Assembly (NCBI RefSeq): GCF_014681765.1
Contig: NZ_CP061498.1
Span: 3,361,501 to 3,425,500 of the forward strand
From: Roseicitreum antarcticum
Lineage (GTDB): Bacteria; Pseudomonadota; Alphaproteobacteria; Rhodobacterales; Rhodobacteraceae
Direction: 5' to 3'
Length of the DNA stretch: 64,000 nucleotides
Position numbers and translations under genes: made by a program. The notes under the pieces are model-generated. The model saw only the letters and a list, made by a program, of their open reading frames with translations, ran no database searches and was not told the origin of the DNA. This document shows positions 1 to 8,232 of the stretch, piece by piece (the stretch's first letter is position 1; each line of letters starts with the position of its first letter).

Positions 1-170
1 ACGATCGCATGGAGATCGAGCGCAGCCTCGCGGCGGATCGCAAGAAGAAGGAACCTGCCCTGGGCAAGAAGCAGATCGATGCGGCCAAGGCGCGCGATGC
101 CGACGCAGAGTTGATGGCGGAACTGGATATGGAAGCCGAACGCTCCGCAGGTCGCAATGCTCGCCACTGA
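1..170 (+). CDS. C-terminal fragment of a phage protein, probably terminase small subunit (5' end off window)
   Basis: An open frame enters from the left edge (codons from position 3) and stops with TGA at 168-170. The visible 55 residues are highly charged, with a Lys run (DRKKKEP) followed by an acidic, helical tail. It overlaps the start of the large terminase gene by 14 nt. In phages of this layout the gene immediately before terL is normally the DNA-recognition small terminase subunit (P27 family in HK97-like phages). Assignment rests on position and not on a domain, because the recognition domain is outside the window. Confidence 0.5.
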   Translation, partial: DRMEIERSLAADRKKKEPALGKKQIDAAKARDADAELMAELDMEAERSAGRNARH

Positions 171-1869
171 GCCGCTGCCCCGCTTTGCCTGCCCTGACTG
201 GTGGGATCGCATCCACGCGGGGCACACGCCCATGGCCGATGTGCCGGTCAATGAGGCGCGCGCGGCGAAGGCGCTGGCGTTCTTCAAGCGGCTGCAACTG
301 CCCGACGTTCCGGGCAATCCGACGATGGAGGAAGCCTGCGGGGAATGGTTCCTCGATATCTTGATGGTGTTTCTCGCCAGTGAGGATCCCGAGACCAAGG
401 AACGGCTGGTCTGGGAATTGCTGTGCATGGTTCCCAAGAAGAACTCGAAGTCCACCTATGTGGCCGGGCTGGCGCTGACCGCGCTCTACATGGAGGAAAC
501 GCCCAACGGCCAGATGCTGCTGATCGGGCCGTCGCAGAACATTTCCGAGCGCTGCTTTGAGCAGGCGGTCGGCATGATCCGCCTCAACGAAAAGCTCGCG
601 GCGATCTTCAAGGTTCAGGAGAGCGAGAAAGAGATCACGCGCTACAAGACCAAGACCACGCTGTCGGTGAAGACCTTCGGCAGCAAGATCCTGACCGGGG
701 AAATCCCGCTGCTGACGATCATCGATGAGCTGCACGAACTGGGTCGCGTCAACGGGGCGGCGCGGGTGATGCAGCAGATCCGGGGCGGTGGGATCACGCC
801 GCAAGGTGGGCAGGTGCTGTTCATCACCACGCAATCCGACCAGGCGCCGACCGGCGTGTGGAAGACCGAGTTGGACAAGGCCCGCGATATCCGGGACGGC
901 AAGGCGGGGCGCAGCCCGATCATGCTGCCGGTGCTCTATGAGTTTCCGACCGCACTGCAGAAGGATCAGAAGTTCTGGCGCAATGCCAAGAACTGGCCGC
1001 TGGTGCTGCCCAATCTGGGCCGGTCGATCAACAACCAGCGTTTGCTGGATGATTATGAGAACAACGGCAAGATCACGCCCGAGGCGGAACAGATCTGGGT
1101 CAGCCAGCATCTGAACATCCAGATCGGTCTTGGCCTGTCGGGCGAGACCTGGATTGGTGCGCAATATTGGGAGGCCTGCGCGGATGAGCAGGTGACCTTG
1201 GATTACATCTTGCGGGTTTGCGACGTGGTCACGATCGGCATCGATGGCGGTGGCCTCGATGACCTTCTGGGGGCTGCGGTGATCGGACGTCATGCGCAGA
1301 CGCGCCAGTGGCTGATCTGGACGAGGGCATGGGCCGCCCCGATCGTCTTGCAGCGGCGCAAGGACATCGCCGAAAACCTGCGCGATTTTGAGCGCGAGGG
1401 CGATCTGGTGATCTGCGATCGGCCCGGGCAGGGGCACGCCGAACTGGCGGAACTGGTGCAGCAGGTCATGCAAAGCGGGTTGCTGCCCGAGGAGGCCGGG
1501 GTGGGCCTCGACCACGGACAGGTTGCGCCGGTGCTGGAAGCACTGGCCGATCTTGGCATCGAGGGGCCGTTGCTTGTGGGGATCCGCCAGGGCGGCGGGC
1601 TGCGCGGCCCGATCTGGAACATGGAACTGAAGCTGCAGGCGAAACAGGTCAGCCACGCGGGTGCGGCGATGATGGATTGGGTGGTTGGAAATGCCAAGGC
1701 AACAAGGGTCGGCAGCATGGTGACGATCGAGAAGGTGCAACAGGGCACGGCCAAGATCGATCCGCTGATTGCGACGTTCAATGCGGCGGAACTGATGGGG
1801 CGCAACCCGGTGGCGTTCAAGCCGGTGGATTATGATGCCTATCTCAAGGCGGCGGTGCTGGTCGCATGA
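157..1869 (+). CDS. terL: Phage terminase large subunit (ATPase and nuclease)
   Basis: This 570-residue protein is the motor that packages DNA into the prohead and cuts concatemers. A Walker A variant, VPKKNSKST (about residues 92-100), is the form seen in Terminase_1 proteins. Walker B with the catalytic acid is LLTIIDE (about 185-191). A C-terminal RNase H-like nuclease is marked by GIDGGGLDD near residue 361-369. Length is normal for HK97/P27-type TerL. The ATG at 157 overlaps the preceding frame, and the TGA overlaps the portal start as ATGA, so translation is coupled to both neighbours. Confidence 0.95.
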   Translation: MLATEPLPRFACPDWWDRIHAGHTPMADVPVNEARAAKALAFFKRLQLPDVPGNPTMEEACGEWFLDILMVFLASEDPETKERLVWELLCMVPKKNSKSTYVAGLALTALYMEETPNGQMLLIGPSQNISERCFEQAVGMIRLNEKLAAIFKVQESEKEITRYKTKTTLSVKTFGSKILTGEIPLLTIIDELHELGRVNGAARVMQQIRGGGITPQGGQVLFITTQSDQAPTGVWKTELDKARDIRDGKAGRSPIMLPVLYEFPTALQKDQKFWRNAKNWPLVLPNLGRSINNQRLLDDYENNGKITPEAEQIWVSQHLNIQIGLGLSGETWIGAQYWEACADEQVTLDYILRVCDVVTIGIDGGGLDDLLGAAVIGRHAQTRQWLIWTRAWAAPIVLQRRKDIAENLRDFEREGDLVICDRPGQGHAELAELVQQVMQSGLLPEEAGVGLDHGQVAPVLEALADLGIEGPLLVGIRQGGGLRGPIWNMELKLQAKQVSHAGAAMMDWVVGNAKATRVGSMVTIEKVQQGTAKIDPLIATFNAAELMGRNPVAFKPVDYDAYLKAAVLVA

Positions 1870-3122
1870 TCGGGCGCATGTTGCGCGGCGCCATCAGCGG
1901 CATCCGGTCGGAGCTGCGCACGGGGCAATCGGGCTGGGAGCATGTGTCGGGCGCCGATACCAGCAGGCATGGCTTGTCGGGGATTGGCCTGAAATCCATG
2001 TCCGGCACGCGGGTATCGCCCGAGACGATCATGCAGCTGTCGAGCGTGTGGGCCTGCACGATGCGCACGGCGCAGCTGGTGTCGTCGCTGCCCGCCGCGA
2101 TCTACGAGAAGCGCCCCGATGATGGCCGGGTGCAGGTGGAGGATTCACTCTCGGAAGTGCTGACCCAGCAGCCCAACCTCGACCAGACGGCGCTGGAGTT
2201 CTGGGAAGGCATCGTGGCGCAGATGCTGATCCGGGGGAACGGGCCGTCGGAGGTGTCAAGGATCGGCAATCGGGTGGTGTCGCTGCGTCCCTTGATGAAT
2301 GCCACCCCGGAGTTGCGGCAGGGCAAGCTCGATCGCTGGTCGTTCACGGATCGCGGGCAGGTGGAGTACCTGCCGCCCGAGAAGGTGTTCAACATCCCGG
2401 GCTTCAGCGTCGGCGGCGGGCTGGGCCTGTCTGTGGTGCGGCACGGGGTTCACAGCTTCGGGCATGCTCTCGCGGCGGATGAGACCAGCGCGACGTTCTT
2501 TGCCAATGCCATGCAGCCCGGCGGCGTAATTCAATACGAAGGCAACAGTGCAAGCGCCCCCAATCCCGAGCAGCTTGGCGGGATCAAGGCGCTGATCGAG
2601 AAGTTCACGGGGTCGCGCAAGGCGGGCAAAGTCCTGATGCTTCCGCCGAACACGACCTACAAGAGCGTGACGATGTCGCCGGAGGACGCGCAGTTGCTCG
2701 AAACCCGGCGCTATTCGACCGAGGATATCTGCCGCTGGTTTGGCACGCCCCCGATCATCATCGGCCATGCGTCTGAGGGCCAGACGATGTGGGGCAGCGG
2801 GGTCGAGGCCATCATGCTGTCGTGGCTGACCCTGGGCATCAACCCGCTCCTGAAGCGGATCGAGAGCCGGGTGCGAAAGGAACTGATCCCGCCTGCGCGG
2901 CGGCGCAGCTGGTACATGGAGTTCAACCGCGAGGCGATGCTGCAGATGGACAGCGTGCGCAAGGGCGACTTCATGGTGAAGATGGGTGCATCGGGCACGA
3001 TGACCGCCAATGAGCGGCGCGCCCGTCTGAACCTTCCGCGCAACAGCGATCCGAATGCAGATGCACTGTTGGCGCAGGTGGCGCTGGCGCCGTTGAGAGA
3101 CCTTGGAGGGCAAAGAGAATGA
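1866..3122 (+). CDS. Phage portal protein, HK97 type
   Basis: A 418-residue protein of the normal length for the HK97 portal family, the dodecameric ring through which DNA enters and leaves the capsid. Features typical of the family include the STEDICRWFGTPP stretch near residue 285, the following MWGSGVE, and a C-terminal MTANERRARLNLP segment that occurs in siphovirus portals just before the crown. The start overlaps terL by four bases (ATGA), and the stop overlaps the protease start in the same way. Position directly after terL and before the protease supports the call. Confidence 0.93.
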   Translation: MIGRMLRGAISGIRSELRTGQSGWEHVSGADTSRHGLSGIGLKSMSGTRVSPETIMQLSSVWACTMRTAQLVSSLPAAIYEKRPDDGRVQVEDSLSEVLTQQPNLDQTALEFWEGIVAQMLIRGNGPSEVSRIGNRVVSLRPLMNATPELRQGKLDRWSFTDRGQVEYLPPEKVFNIPGFSVGGGLGLSVVRHGVHSFGHALAADETSATFFANAMQPGGVIQYEGNSASAPNPEQLGGIKALIEKFTGSRKAGKVLMLPPNTTYKSVTMSPEDAQLLETRRYSTEDICRWFGTPPIIIGHASEGQTMWGSGVEAIMLSWLTLGINPLLKRIESRVRKELIPPARRRSWYMEFNREAMLQMDSVRKGDFMVKMGASGTMTANERRARLNLPRNSDPNADALLAQVALAPLRDLGGQRE

Positions 3123-3961
3123 CGATCCGGAACCTGCCGCAAGTGGACATCGGTGCGCGTCCCGCCGTGCGGTCCGATGTCAGCCAATCGGCGTTGATGC
3201 GCTGGTCGCCCGATGTGCGCGCCAGCCAGGTCGATGATGCGACGATCACGATCCTCGATGTGATCGGCCATGATTTCTGGGACGAGGGCGTGACCGCGAA
3301 GCGGATCAGCGCCGCCTTGCGCCGCATCGGGGAACAGCCGGTCAGCGTGGTGATCAACAGCCCCGGTGGCGATATGTTCGAGGGTCTGGCGATCTACAAC
3401 ATCTTGCGCGAGCACAAGGCGCGCATCACGGTCAAGGTGGTGGGCATCGCGGCCAGTGCGGCATCGGTGATTGCCATGGCGGGCGACGATATCCAGATCT
3501 CGCGCGCGGGTTTCTTGATGATCCACAACGCGTGGGTCATCGCGGGCGGCAACCGCCACGACATGCGCGACGTCGCGGCCTGGCTCGAGCCGTTCGATGA
3601 GGCCATGGCGGGTGTCTATGCCGCGCGCAGCGGTCTGTCGCAGACCGATATCGCGGCGATGATGGACGCTGAGACCTATCTCAACGGGCAGCAGGCGTTG
3701 GACAAGGGGCTGGCTGATACGCTGCTGTCGCGCGACGAGGTGACGGTCTCGCCCGATGATACCCAGGCCTCGGGCCTGCGGGCGGAGCGGCGCATGGACA
3801 TCCTGGCCCGGCGGGCGGGCGTGTCGCGCGATGACGCGCGCGCCCTGATGGCCGACTTGAAATCCGGGGGCAAGCGTGGCGCTGCCCCGACCGGCGCGCC
3901 AGAGGCCGCCGAATTTGCCGCAGAGCTGCAAGGCATTCGCGGTTTGTTTCAACCCAAGTAA
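3119..3961 (+). CDS. ClpP-like prohead maturation protease (S14)
   Basis: This 280-residue serine protease cleaves scaffold and capsid N-termini during head maturation. The ClpP fold is visible: VVINSPGGDMFEG (about 78-89) forms the substrate strand and oxyanion loop. The nucleophile is probably Ser113 in GIAASAAS, and the general base is His136 in MIHNAW. A C-terminal tail of about 80 residues beyond the ClpP core (ARRAGVSRDDARALM) may serve as scaffold or capsid-binding region. It lies between portal and capsid genes, as expected. Gene-transfer agents of this bacterial group use the unrelated U35/HK97-type protease here, which argues for a phage. Confidence 0.92.
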   Translation: MTIRNLPQVDIGARPAVRSDVSQSALMRWSPDVRASQVDDATITILDVIGHDFWDEGVTAKRISAALRRIGEQPVSVVINSPGGDMFEGLAIYNILREHKARITVKVVGIAASAASVIAMAGDDIQISRAGFLMIHNAWVIAGGNRHDMRDVAAWLEPFDEAMAGVYAARSGLSQTDIAAMMDAETYLNGQQALDKGLADTLLSRDEVTVSPDDTQASGLRAERRMDILARRAGVSRDDARALMADLKSGGKRGAAPTGAPEAAEFAAELQGIRGLFQPK

Positions 3962-3973
3962 GGGAATACCCAA

Positions 3974-5281
3974 ATGAAGATGATGAAGAGCACCGCCGCG
4001 CTGGCGGCGATGATGGCGGCTGCGCCGCGCGCAGTGATGGTGGCACCGCGTGCCGATGTCACCGGCGATACCGCCAAGATGCTGGCGGAGATCAAGGCGG
4101 TCGCGACCCAGACGCGCGATGACCTGTTCCCCAAGGCCGAAGCGGCCCTGAAGGAGGCGCAGAAGGCGGGCACGCTGAGCGCCGAGCTGAAGGCGTCGAT
4201 CGATGAGCTGTTGCCGAAGTTCAATGCGGCAAGCGCTGCCCAGTCGAAGCTGGAAGGCAAGATGGAAGCGCTGGAAAGCCGGACGCTGGATGTCGAGCAG
4301 CTGGCGGCGCAGGGCGGTGGGCGCAATGGTGCCGGGAGTGTCAGCGCCGGGCGCGAGATCGCGCAGGGTGATGAACTCAAGGCCTATGTCGCGGCGGGCC
4401 GTCCGGGGGCATTCGAGGCCGCGATCAAGGCGCAGATCACCACGGTGGGCGGTTCCGCTGGCGGGCTGATCTGGTCGGACCGCGAACAAGATCCCGTCCG
4501 GATTGCGCGGCGCACGCTCTTGATCCGCAGCCTCCTCAACGTGGTGCCGACGGGGCAGACCGGCTCGGTTGAATACACCCGCCAGACCTTGCGCACCAAT
4601 GCGGCAGCACCAACGGCCGAGGGTGCCGCGTCGCCTGCCTCCACCTATGGCTGGACCAAGGCGGAGACCTTTCTGCGCAAGGTCTCGCATGTCACCCATG
4701 TGACTGAAGAGGCGCTGTCGGATGCGGCGATGCTGGAGGGCGAGATCAACGGCGAGCTGGCCTATGGTCTCGACCTGGTCGAGGAACAGCAGATCTTGAC
4801 GGGCAGCGGTGTGGGGCAGAACCTGTCGGGCCTGATCACCAATGCGACGGCGTTTGCCGCCGCGTCAGGCCTGCCGAATGCGCAGCGGATCGACCGGCTG
4901 CGCCTGGCGATCTTGCAGGTGACGCTGAACGATTATGCCGCCGACGGGATCGTGATGAACCCCACGGACTGGGCGGCGATCGAACTCCTGAAGGACGGCG
5001 AAAACCGCTACCTGTTCGGTGTGCCCGCCAATCCCGGTCAACCCGCCCTGTGGCGGCTGCCGGTGGTGGAATCCAACAGCATGACGGCGAATGAATGGCT
5101 GGTCGGTGCGATGCGCATGGCCGCCACGCTTTACGATCGTCAGGAAAACACCCTGCGCATCTCCAGCGAGCATGCCGACAACTTCGTCGAGGGCATGCTG
5201 ACCATGAAGGGGACCAAGCGCGTCGCGCTGGCGGTGAAGCGCCCGCCCTCGCTGGTCACCGGCAACTTCACCTTCGGCTGA
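3974..5281 (+). CDS. Major capsid protein, HK97 fold
   Basis: A 435-residue protein placed directly after the protease. The first 120 residues are Ala/Lys/Glu-rich and predicted helical, matching the delta (scaffold) domain that the upstream protease would remove. The rest has family hallmarks of the HK97 capsid: AEGAASPAST and the EEALSDAAMLEGEIN spine-helix region, the LTGSGVGQNLSGL loop typical of phage capsids, and the final GTKRVALAVKRPPSL strand. A ribosome site AAGGGA precedes the ATG. It is followed by a strong RNA hairpin and not by an overlapping gene, unlike the rest of the operon. Confidence 0.93.
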   Translation: MKMMKSTAALAAMMAAAPRAVMVAPRADVTGDTAKMLAEIKAVATQTRDDLFPKAEAALKEAQKAGTLSAELKASIDELLPKFNAASAAQSKLEGKMEALESRTLDVEQLAAQGGGRNGAGSVSAGREIAQGDELKAYVAAGRPGAFEAAIKAQITTVGGSAGGLIWSDREQDPVRIARRTLLIRSLLNVVPTGQTGSVEYTRQTLRTNAAAPTAEGAASPASTYGWTKAETFLRKVSHVTHVTEEALSDAAMLEGEINGELAYGLDLVEEQQILTGSGVGQNLSGLITNATAFAAASGLPNAQRIDRLRLAILQVTLNDYAADGIVMNPTDWAAIELLKDGENRYLFGVPANPGQPALWRLPVVESNSMTANEWLVGAMRMAATLYDRQENTLRISSEHADNFVEGMLTMKGTKRVALAVKRPPSLVTGNFTFG

Positions 5282-5298
5282 TCGGCGCCGGGATAATC

Positions 5299-5324
5299 GC
5301 TCCGGGGGTGCAAGCCTCCGGAGC
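5299..5324 (+). promoter_or_regulatory. RNA hairpin downstream of the capsid gene
   Basis: Bases 5299-5308 (GCTCCGGGGG) pair with 5315-5324 (CCTCCGGAGC) with one mismatch, around the six-base loop TGCAAG. No T-run follows, so it is not a classical terminator. It starts 18 nt after the capsid stop, and could protect the abundant capsid mRNA 3' end or reduce expression of the next gene. The right arm contains GGAG, the only ribosome site for an ATG at 5329, which is one reason to prefer the next ATG at 5344. Confidence 0.6.
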
Positions 5325-5343
5325 CTTCATGAGAGGGATTGAT

Positions 5344-5715
5344 ATGTTGTTTCGGATGTTGCGGACCCAGACCAGCGAGCATGGCACGCTGCGCATGGGT
5401 GTCGCGTATGACGCGGGGAAGGATCCCGCGCTGGTCAAGCTGGCCAACGCCATGAAGGCCGCGGGCTTTGCCGAGGATGTGACGGCCAAGCAGCTGGAGG
5501 CCGAGAAGGTCGCTGCTGAAAAGCTGGCGGTCGCATCGGCGCAGCCGTCAAAGCCGGTGTCCGACAAGGCGGCGATCAAGGCTGCGCAAGACGCGCAGGC
5601 GCAGGCCGAGGCTGAGGCTGCAGAGGCGAAGGCCCAGGCCGAGGCGCTGGCGGCGCGGGTTGCGGAACTCGAGGCGCAGGCCGCCGCGCAAGATGCGGGG
5701 CAATCCGATAAATGA
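5344..5715 (+). CDS. Small phage head-region protein, unknown function
   Basis: A 123-residue protein not assigned to a family. The first 45 residues are a compact start (MLFRMLRTQTSEHGTLRMG). The remainder is an Ala/Glu/Lys/Gln-rich helix with heptad character, probably a long coiled coil. ATG 5344 is preceded by AGAGGG at good spacing. An in-frame ATG at 5329 is possible, but its ribosome site is inside the upstream hairpin. The stop overlaps the next gene by ATGA. Genes at this place often encode capsid decoration, scaffold or stabilising proteins, but nothing in the sequence proves that role. Confidence 0.7.
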   Translation: MLFRMLRTQTSEHGTLRMGVAYDAGKDPALVKLANAMKAAGFAEDVTAKQLEAEKVAAEKLAVASAQPSKPVSDKAAIKAAQDAQAQAEAEAAEAKAQAEALAARVAELEAQAAAQDAGQSDK

Positions 5716-6233
5716 CGCCGTATCTTGTCGTGCCCCCGGCTACGATGCCGGTCGACCTTGCCGCCCTGAAGGCGCATCTGCGCGTGGATGGATACACCGA
5801 CAACGCGCAGATCGAGGCGCTGCAGGCGGGCGCTGTTGCCATGCTCGATGGCTGGGGCGGTGCGCTTGGCCGCTGCATCCTGCCGCAGACCTGGGCGATC
5901 GATGTGACCGGCCCCGGGCCGCACCTGCTGCCGTTCCCCGATGCGTCGGACGTTGCGGTGACGGCAGAAGGTGGTGCCTTGTCTTCGGTGCAGCGCAACG
6001 GTGCCCTTGGTGTCTCGGTCGAGGTGCAAGATGCGTCCGCTGGCCAAGACATCACGATCACGGCGCAATATGCTCTGCCCGATGCGCGCCGCCCAGCGGC
6101 CGAGGTTCTGATCAAGCTGATTGTCGGCAACTGGTACGAGAACCGGGAATCGGTCGTCGTCGGGATGAGCGTCAACGAGCTGCCCATGGCTGCGAATGCG
6201 CTGATCTCCGCGCTGCGGTGGTTTCGGGTATGA
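5712..6233 (+). CDS. Head-tail connector protein (gp6-like adaptor)
   Basis: A 173-residue protein that would form the adaptor ring beneath the portal. The N-terminus (PVDLAALKAHLRVDGYTDNAQIEAL) is the characteristic helical opening of the phage gp6-like connector family, and the C-terminal helix (EVLIKLIVGNWYENRESVV) is also typical. The central 60 residues are beta-rich. It overlaps the previous gene (ATGA) and the next one (ATGA at 6230). The position after capsid and before the head-closure gene agrees with the assignment. Confidence 0.88.
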   Translation: MTPYLVVPPATMPVDLAALKAHLRVDGYTDNAQIEALQAGAVAMLDGWGGALGRCILPQTWAIDVTGPGPHLLPFPDASDVAVTAEGGALSSVQRNGALGVSVEVQDASAGQDITITAQYALPDARRPAAEVLIKLIVGNWYENRESVVVGMSVNELPMAANALISALRWFRV

Positions 6234-6586
6234 GTGCGGGTCGCCTCAATCGGCGCATTCAGTTCCGCCGGGGGACGATGGTCTCGGATGGTTTCGGCAC
6301 CCGGTTGGAGTGGAACGCTGCCCAGCCGGAGGCCGACAACCACGGCACCCCGGTCTGGGCAGAAAAGGCCGACATATCCGATGGCGAACGCTGGCGCGCG
6401 GGCGAGGTGGGGGCGCAGATCACGACCCGCTTCAAGGTGCGCTACAGCCCCTTCACCGCAGGCATCACGCCGAAGGACCGGATCGCCTTCGACGGGCTGA
6501 CGTACAATATCCATGGGATCAAGGAGCCGCCCGGCACGCGCCGCCAGTGGATCGAATTGACGGCCAGCGCAAGGAACGACCAGTGA
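6230..6586 (+). CDS. Phage head closure / head-tail joining protein
   Basis: A 118-residue beta-rich protein. It has the family opening GRLNRRIQFRRG, a middle VWAEKADISDGERWRAGEVGA segment, and the DRIAFDGLTYNIHGIKEP strand seen in phage_H_T_join (SPP1 gp16-like) proteins. These seal the capsid exit channel and dock the tail. The start ATG 6230 shares ATGA with the stop of the connector gene. Its own TGA overlaps a GTG start for the next gene. A longer open frame runs upstream, but the overlap and domain start decide for 6230. Confidence 0.9.
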   Translation: MSAGRLNRRIQFRRGTMVSDGFGTRLEWNAAQPEADNHGTPVWAEKADISDGERWRAGEVGAQITTRFKVRYSPFTAGITPKDRIAFDGLTYNIHGIKEPPGTRRQWIELTASARNDQ

Positions 6587-7050
6587 GTGCCTCGATGAAG
6601 CTGGAGGGGTTCGCGGATCTCGACCGGGAATTGCAGCGGCTGGGAAAGGCCACCACCCAGAAGGCCAGCCTGCGCCGCGCCAGCAAGAAGGCCCTGCAGC
6701 CGATGGCCGAGATCGCGCGCGGCCTGGCCCCGCGCGGCGTGGATGGCGAGCTTGCCCCCTCGATCACCGTCAGCACGAAGCTGACCAAGCGTCAGAAGGG
6801 CCAGCACCGCAAGATGTTCCGAAACGACAAGGCGGCGGTCGAGATGTTCATGGGGCCGGGGCCTGACCCCGCTGCCTGGAACCAGGAGTTCGGCAACCGC
6901 AACCACCTGGCGCAACCCTACATGCGGCCCGCCTGGGATCAGGATCACAAGGCGATGCTGGACCGGCTGAAGGCCGAGCTGTGGGCGGATATTCAGAAGA
7001 CATTGGCGCGCGCAGAGCGCCGGGCCGCGCGACAGGCGGCGAGAGGCTGA
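6583..7050 (+). CDS. HK97 gp10-family tail-joining protein
   Basis: A 155-residue basic protein. It opens MKLEGFADLDRELQRLG and contains the MGPGPDPAAWNQEFGN stretch and the MRPAWDQDHKAMLDRLK C-terminal motif, which together are diagnostic for the HK97-gp10-like family at the head-tail interface. The chosen start is GTG 6583, which overlaps the previous stop (GTGA) and has AAGGA seven bases upstream. An ATG at 6595 is an alternative that loses four residues. The next gene begins four bases after its stop. Confidence 0.88.
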   Translation: MSASMKLEGFADLDRELQRLGKATTQKASLRRASKKALQPMAEIARGLAPRGVDGELAPSITVSTKLTKRQKGQHRKMFRNDKAAVEMFMGPGPDPAAWNQEFGNRNHLAQPYMRPAWDQDHKAMLDRLKAELWADIQKTLARAERRAARQAARG

Positions 7051-7053
7051 AGC

Positions 7054-7440
7054 ATGGAAGAAGCGATCCTCGCATTGCTGGCCGGATCGGCACCTGTGAT
7101 CGCCATGGTGCCTGCCGACCGGATCAACTGGGGGGAGCATCCGCAAGGCGCTGGCGATCCCTACATCACGATGATGACCGTCGGTGACGCCGAGGGGCTG
7201 GTGATGAGCGGCCCGGACGGCCTGTCGGAGGGCCGGATACAGATCGACTGCTACGCGCCGACCTACGCGCAGGCGAAACAGATTTCCCGCGCCGTGCGTG
7301 CCGTCCTGCACGGCCATCGCGGCGGGGGGCTGAGGCTGGTGACCCATGTCGCCACCCGAGACAGCCGCGAAGGCGGATCGAACGAGGCTGAGCGGCTGTT
7401 CCGCGTCAGCATGGATTTTACAACAGCATGGAGGGAATGA
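7054..7440 (+). CDS. Tail completion/terminator protein, DUF3168 family
   Basis: A 128-residue protein matching the DUF3168 family, which acts at the head-proximal end of the siphovirus tail, like lambda gpU. Supporting segments are the opening EEAILALLAGSAPV, the central YITMMTVGD, GRIQIDCYAPTYAQAKQI (the family's core strand and helix) and the C-terminal LFRVSMDFTTAWRE strand. It sits between the gp10-like joining gene and the tail tube gene, the canonical place. The stop at 7440 is one base from the next start at 7442. Confidence 0.88.
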   Translation: MEEAILALLAGSAPVIAMVPADRINWGEHPQGAGDPYITMMTVGDAEGLVMSGPDGLSEGRIQIDCYAPTYAQAKQISRAVRAVLHGHRGGGLRLVTHVATRDSREGGSNEAERLFRVSMDFTTAWRE

Positions 7441-7441
7441 C

Positions 7442-7864
7442 ATGTCGCAAACCACCGCAGATATCGGCTACAATTCGCGCTTCGGGATCGAAGGCGAAAC
7501 CCCTGGCACCTATGCGGATGTGGCCGAAGTTATCTCGATCACGCCGCCCGGCATGACGCGCGGCACGCAAGAGGCCACGCATCTCCAAAGCCCGGATGAC
7601 CATCACGAACACATCGCACTGCTTTCCGACAGTGAGGAGGCATCATTCACTGTGAATTTTGTGCCGTCTGCGACCGATACGCTGTTTGCGGCCTTCAACG
7701 CCAAGACCGGCAAATACCAGATCACTTATCCCAATGGTGTGATGCTGCGCTTTGCCGGGATCGTGACGGGCTACACGCCGCCCGAGCTGACGCCGGAAGG
7801 CAAGATGGAGGCAACGGTCACCGTCAAGCCCAGCGGCAAGCCAACCCTGCACGCGGCGGAATAA
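7442..7864 (+). CDS. Major tail tube protein
   Basis: A 140-residue protein, beta-rich and of the length expected for short siphovirus tail tube subunits. It opens with a Gly/Thr-rich strand (TTADIGYNSRFGIEG) and has the ITPPGMTRGTQEATHLQSPDDHHEHIA region. In phage tube proteins of this type that region precedes the loop that stacks rings. The C-terminal LTPEGKMEATVTVKPSGKP strand is also typical. The position after the tail terminator and before the chaperone pair is diagnostic. Translation probably starts at ATG 7442, just after the DUF3168 stop. Confidence 0.88.
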   Translation: MSQTTADIGYNSRFGIEGETPGTYADVAEVISITPPGMTRGTQEATHLQSPDDHHEHIALLSDSEEASFTVNFVPSATDTLFAAFNAKTGKYQITYPNGVMLRFAGIVTGYTPPELTPEGKMEATVTVKPSGKPTLHAAE

Positions 7865-7867
7865 CCC

Positions 7868-8218
7868 ATGGCTGATATCACAGGTACCATCCGTGCCGTC
7901 CACGGCGGCAGCACATATGATCTGCGCTGCACCATGGGCGTTCTGGCAAAGCTGCAGGGTATACACGGCCCAAGCGTCGGCGGACTGCTGGACGGCAGCG
8001 CGGGCGACTTGCCCGAGTTTCAGCCCATGATCGACATGGTGTCATTGTCCTTGCAGAAGGCAAGCGGCCTGCCTGCCGATCAGGCCGACGAAATTGCCGA
8101 CGATCTGATTACCGAAGACCAGGGCATTGTCGAGCGCCTGCTCACGGCGGCATTTCCTGAAGCGGCCAGCGAGGCACCGGCATCGGGAAACCGGAAGAGG
8201 CCGAAGCGGGCGGCCTGA
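7868..8218 (+). CDS. Tail assembly chaperone, GTA gp11-like (G-type product)
   Basis: A 116-residue protein similar to the GTA-gp11/TAC-type chaperones that coat the tape measure during tail assembly. Evidence is the opening ITGTIRAVHGGSTYDLRCTMGVLAKLQ, the acidic ADQADEIADDLI segment and the location just before the tape measure gene. It is the short product of a probable frameshift pair: at codon 107-108 a G_GGA_AAC slippery site lies in its reading frame, followed by a hairpin and its own TGA. The last residues after the site (RKRPKRAA) are basic and probably unimportant. Confidence 0.85.
   Translation: MADITGTIRAVHGGSTYDLRCTMGVLAKLQGIHGPSVGGLLDGSAGDLPEFQPMIDMVSLSLQKASGLPADQADEIADDLITEDQGIVERLLTAAFPEAASEAPASGNRKRPKRAA
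8185..8215 (+). promoter_or_regulatory. Probable programmed -1 ribosomal frameshift signal (G/GT type)
   Basis: The heptamer GGGAAAC at 8185-8191 is in phase as G_GGA_AAC in the upstream gene. This is the X_XXY_YYZ form and differs by one base from lambda's GGGAAAG. Seven bases later a GC hairpin follows: GGCCG (8199-8203), loop of seven, CGGCC (8211-8215), with the zero-frame TGA immediately after. A -1 slip enters the frame that is open from 8161 to 8505, giving a fusion of about 212 residues. All elements are directly visible; the slip itself is inferred. Confidence 0.75.
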
Positions 8219-8232
8219 ACCTTGCAGACCTG

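Noticed and set aside
2711-4699. Long minus-strand open frame (662 codons) across portal, protease and capsid genes
   Set aside because: Arg/His/Gly-rich translation without domains. It is the antisense shadow of well-supported genes in GC-rich DNA.
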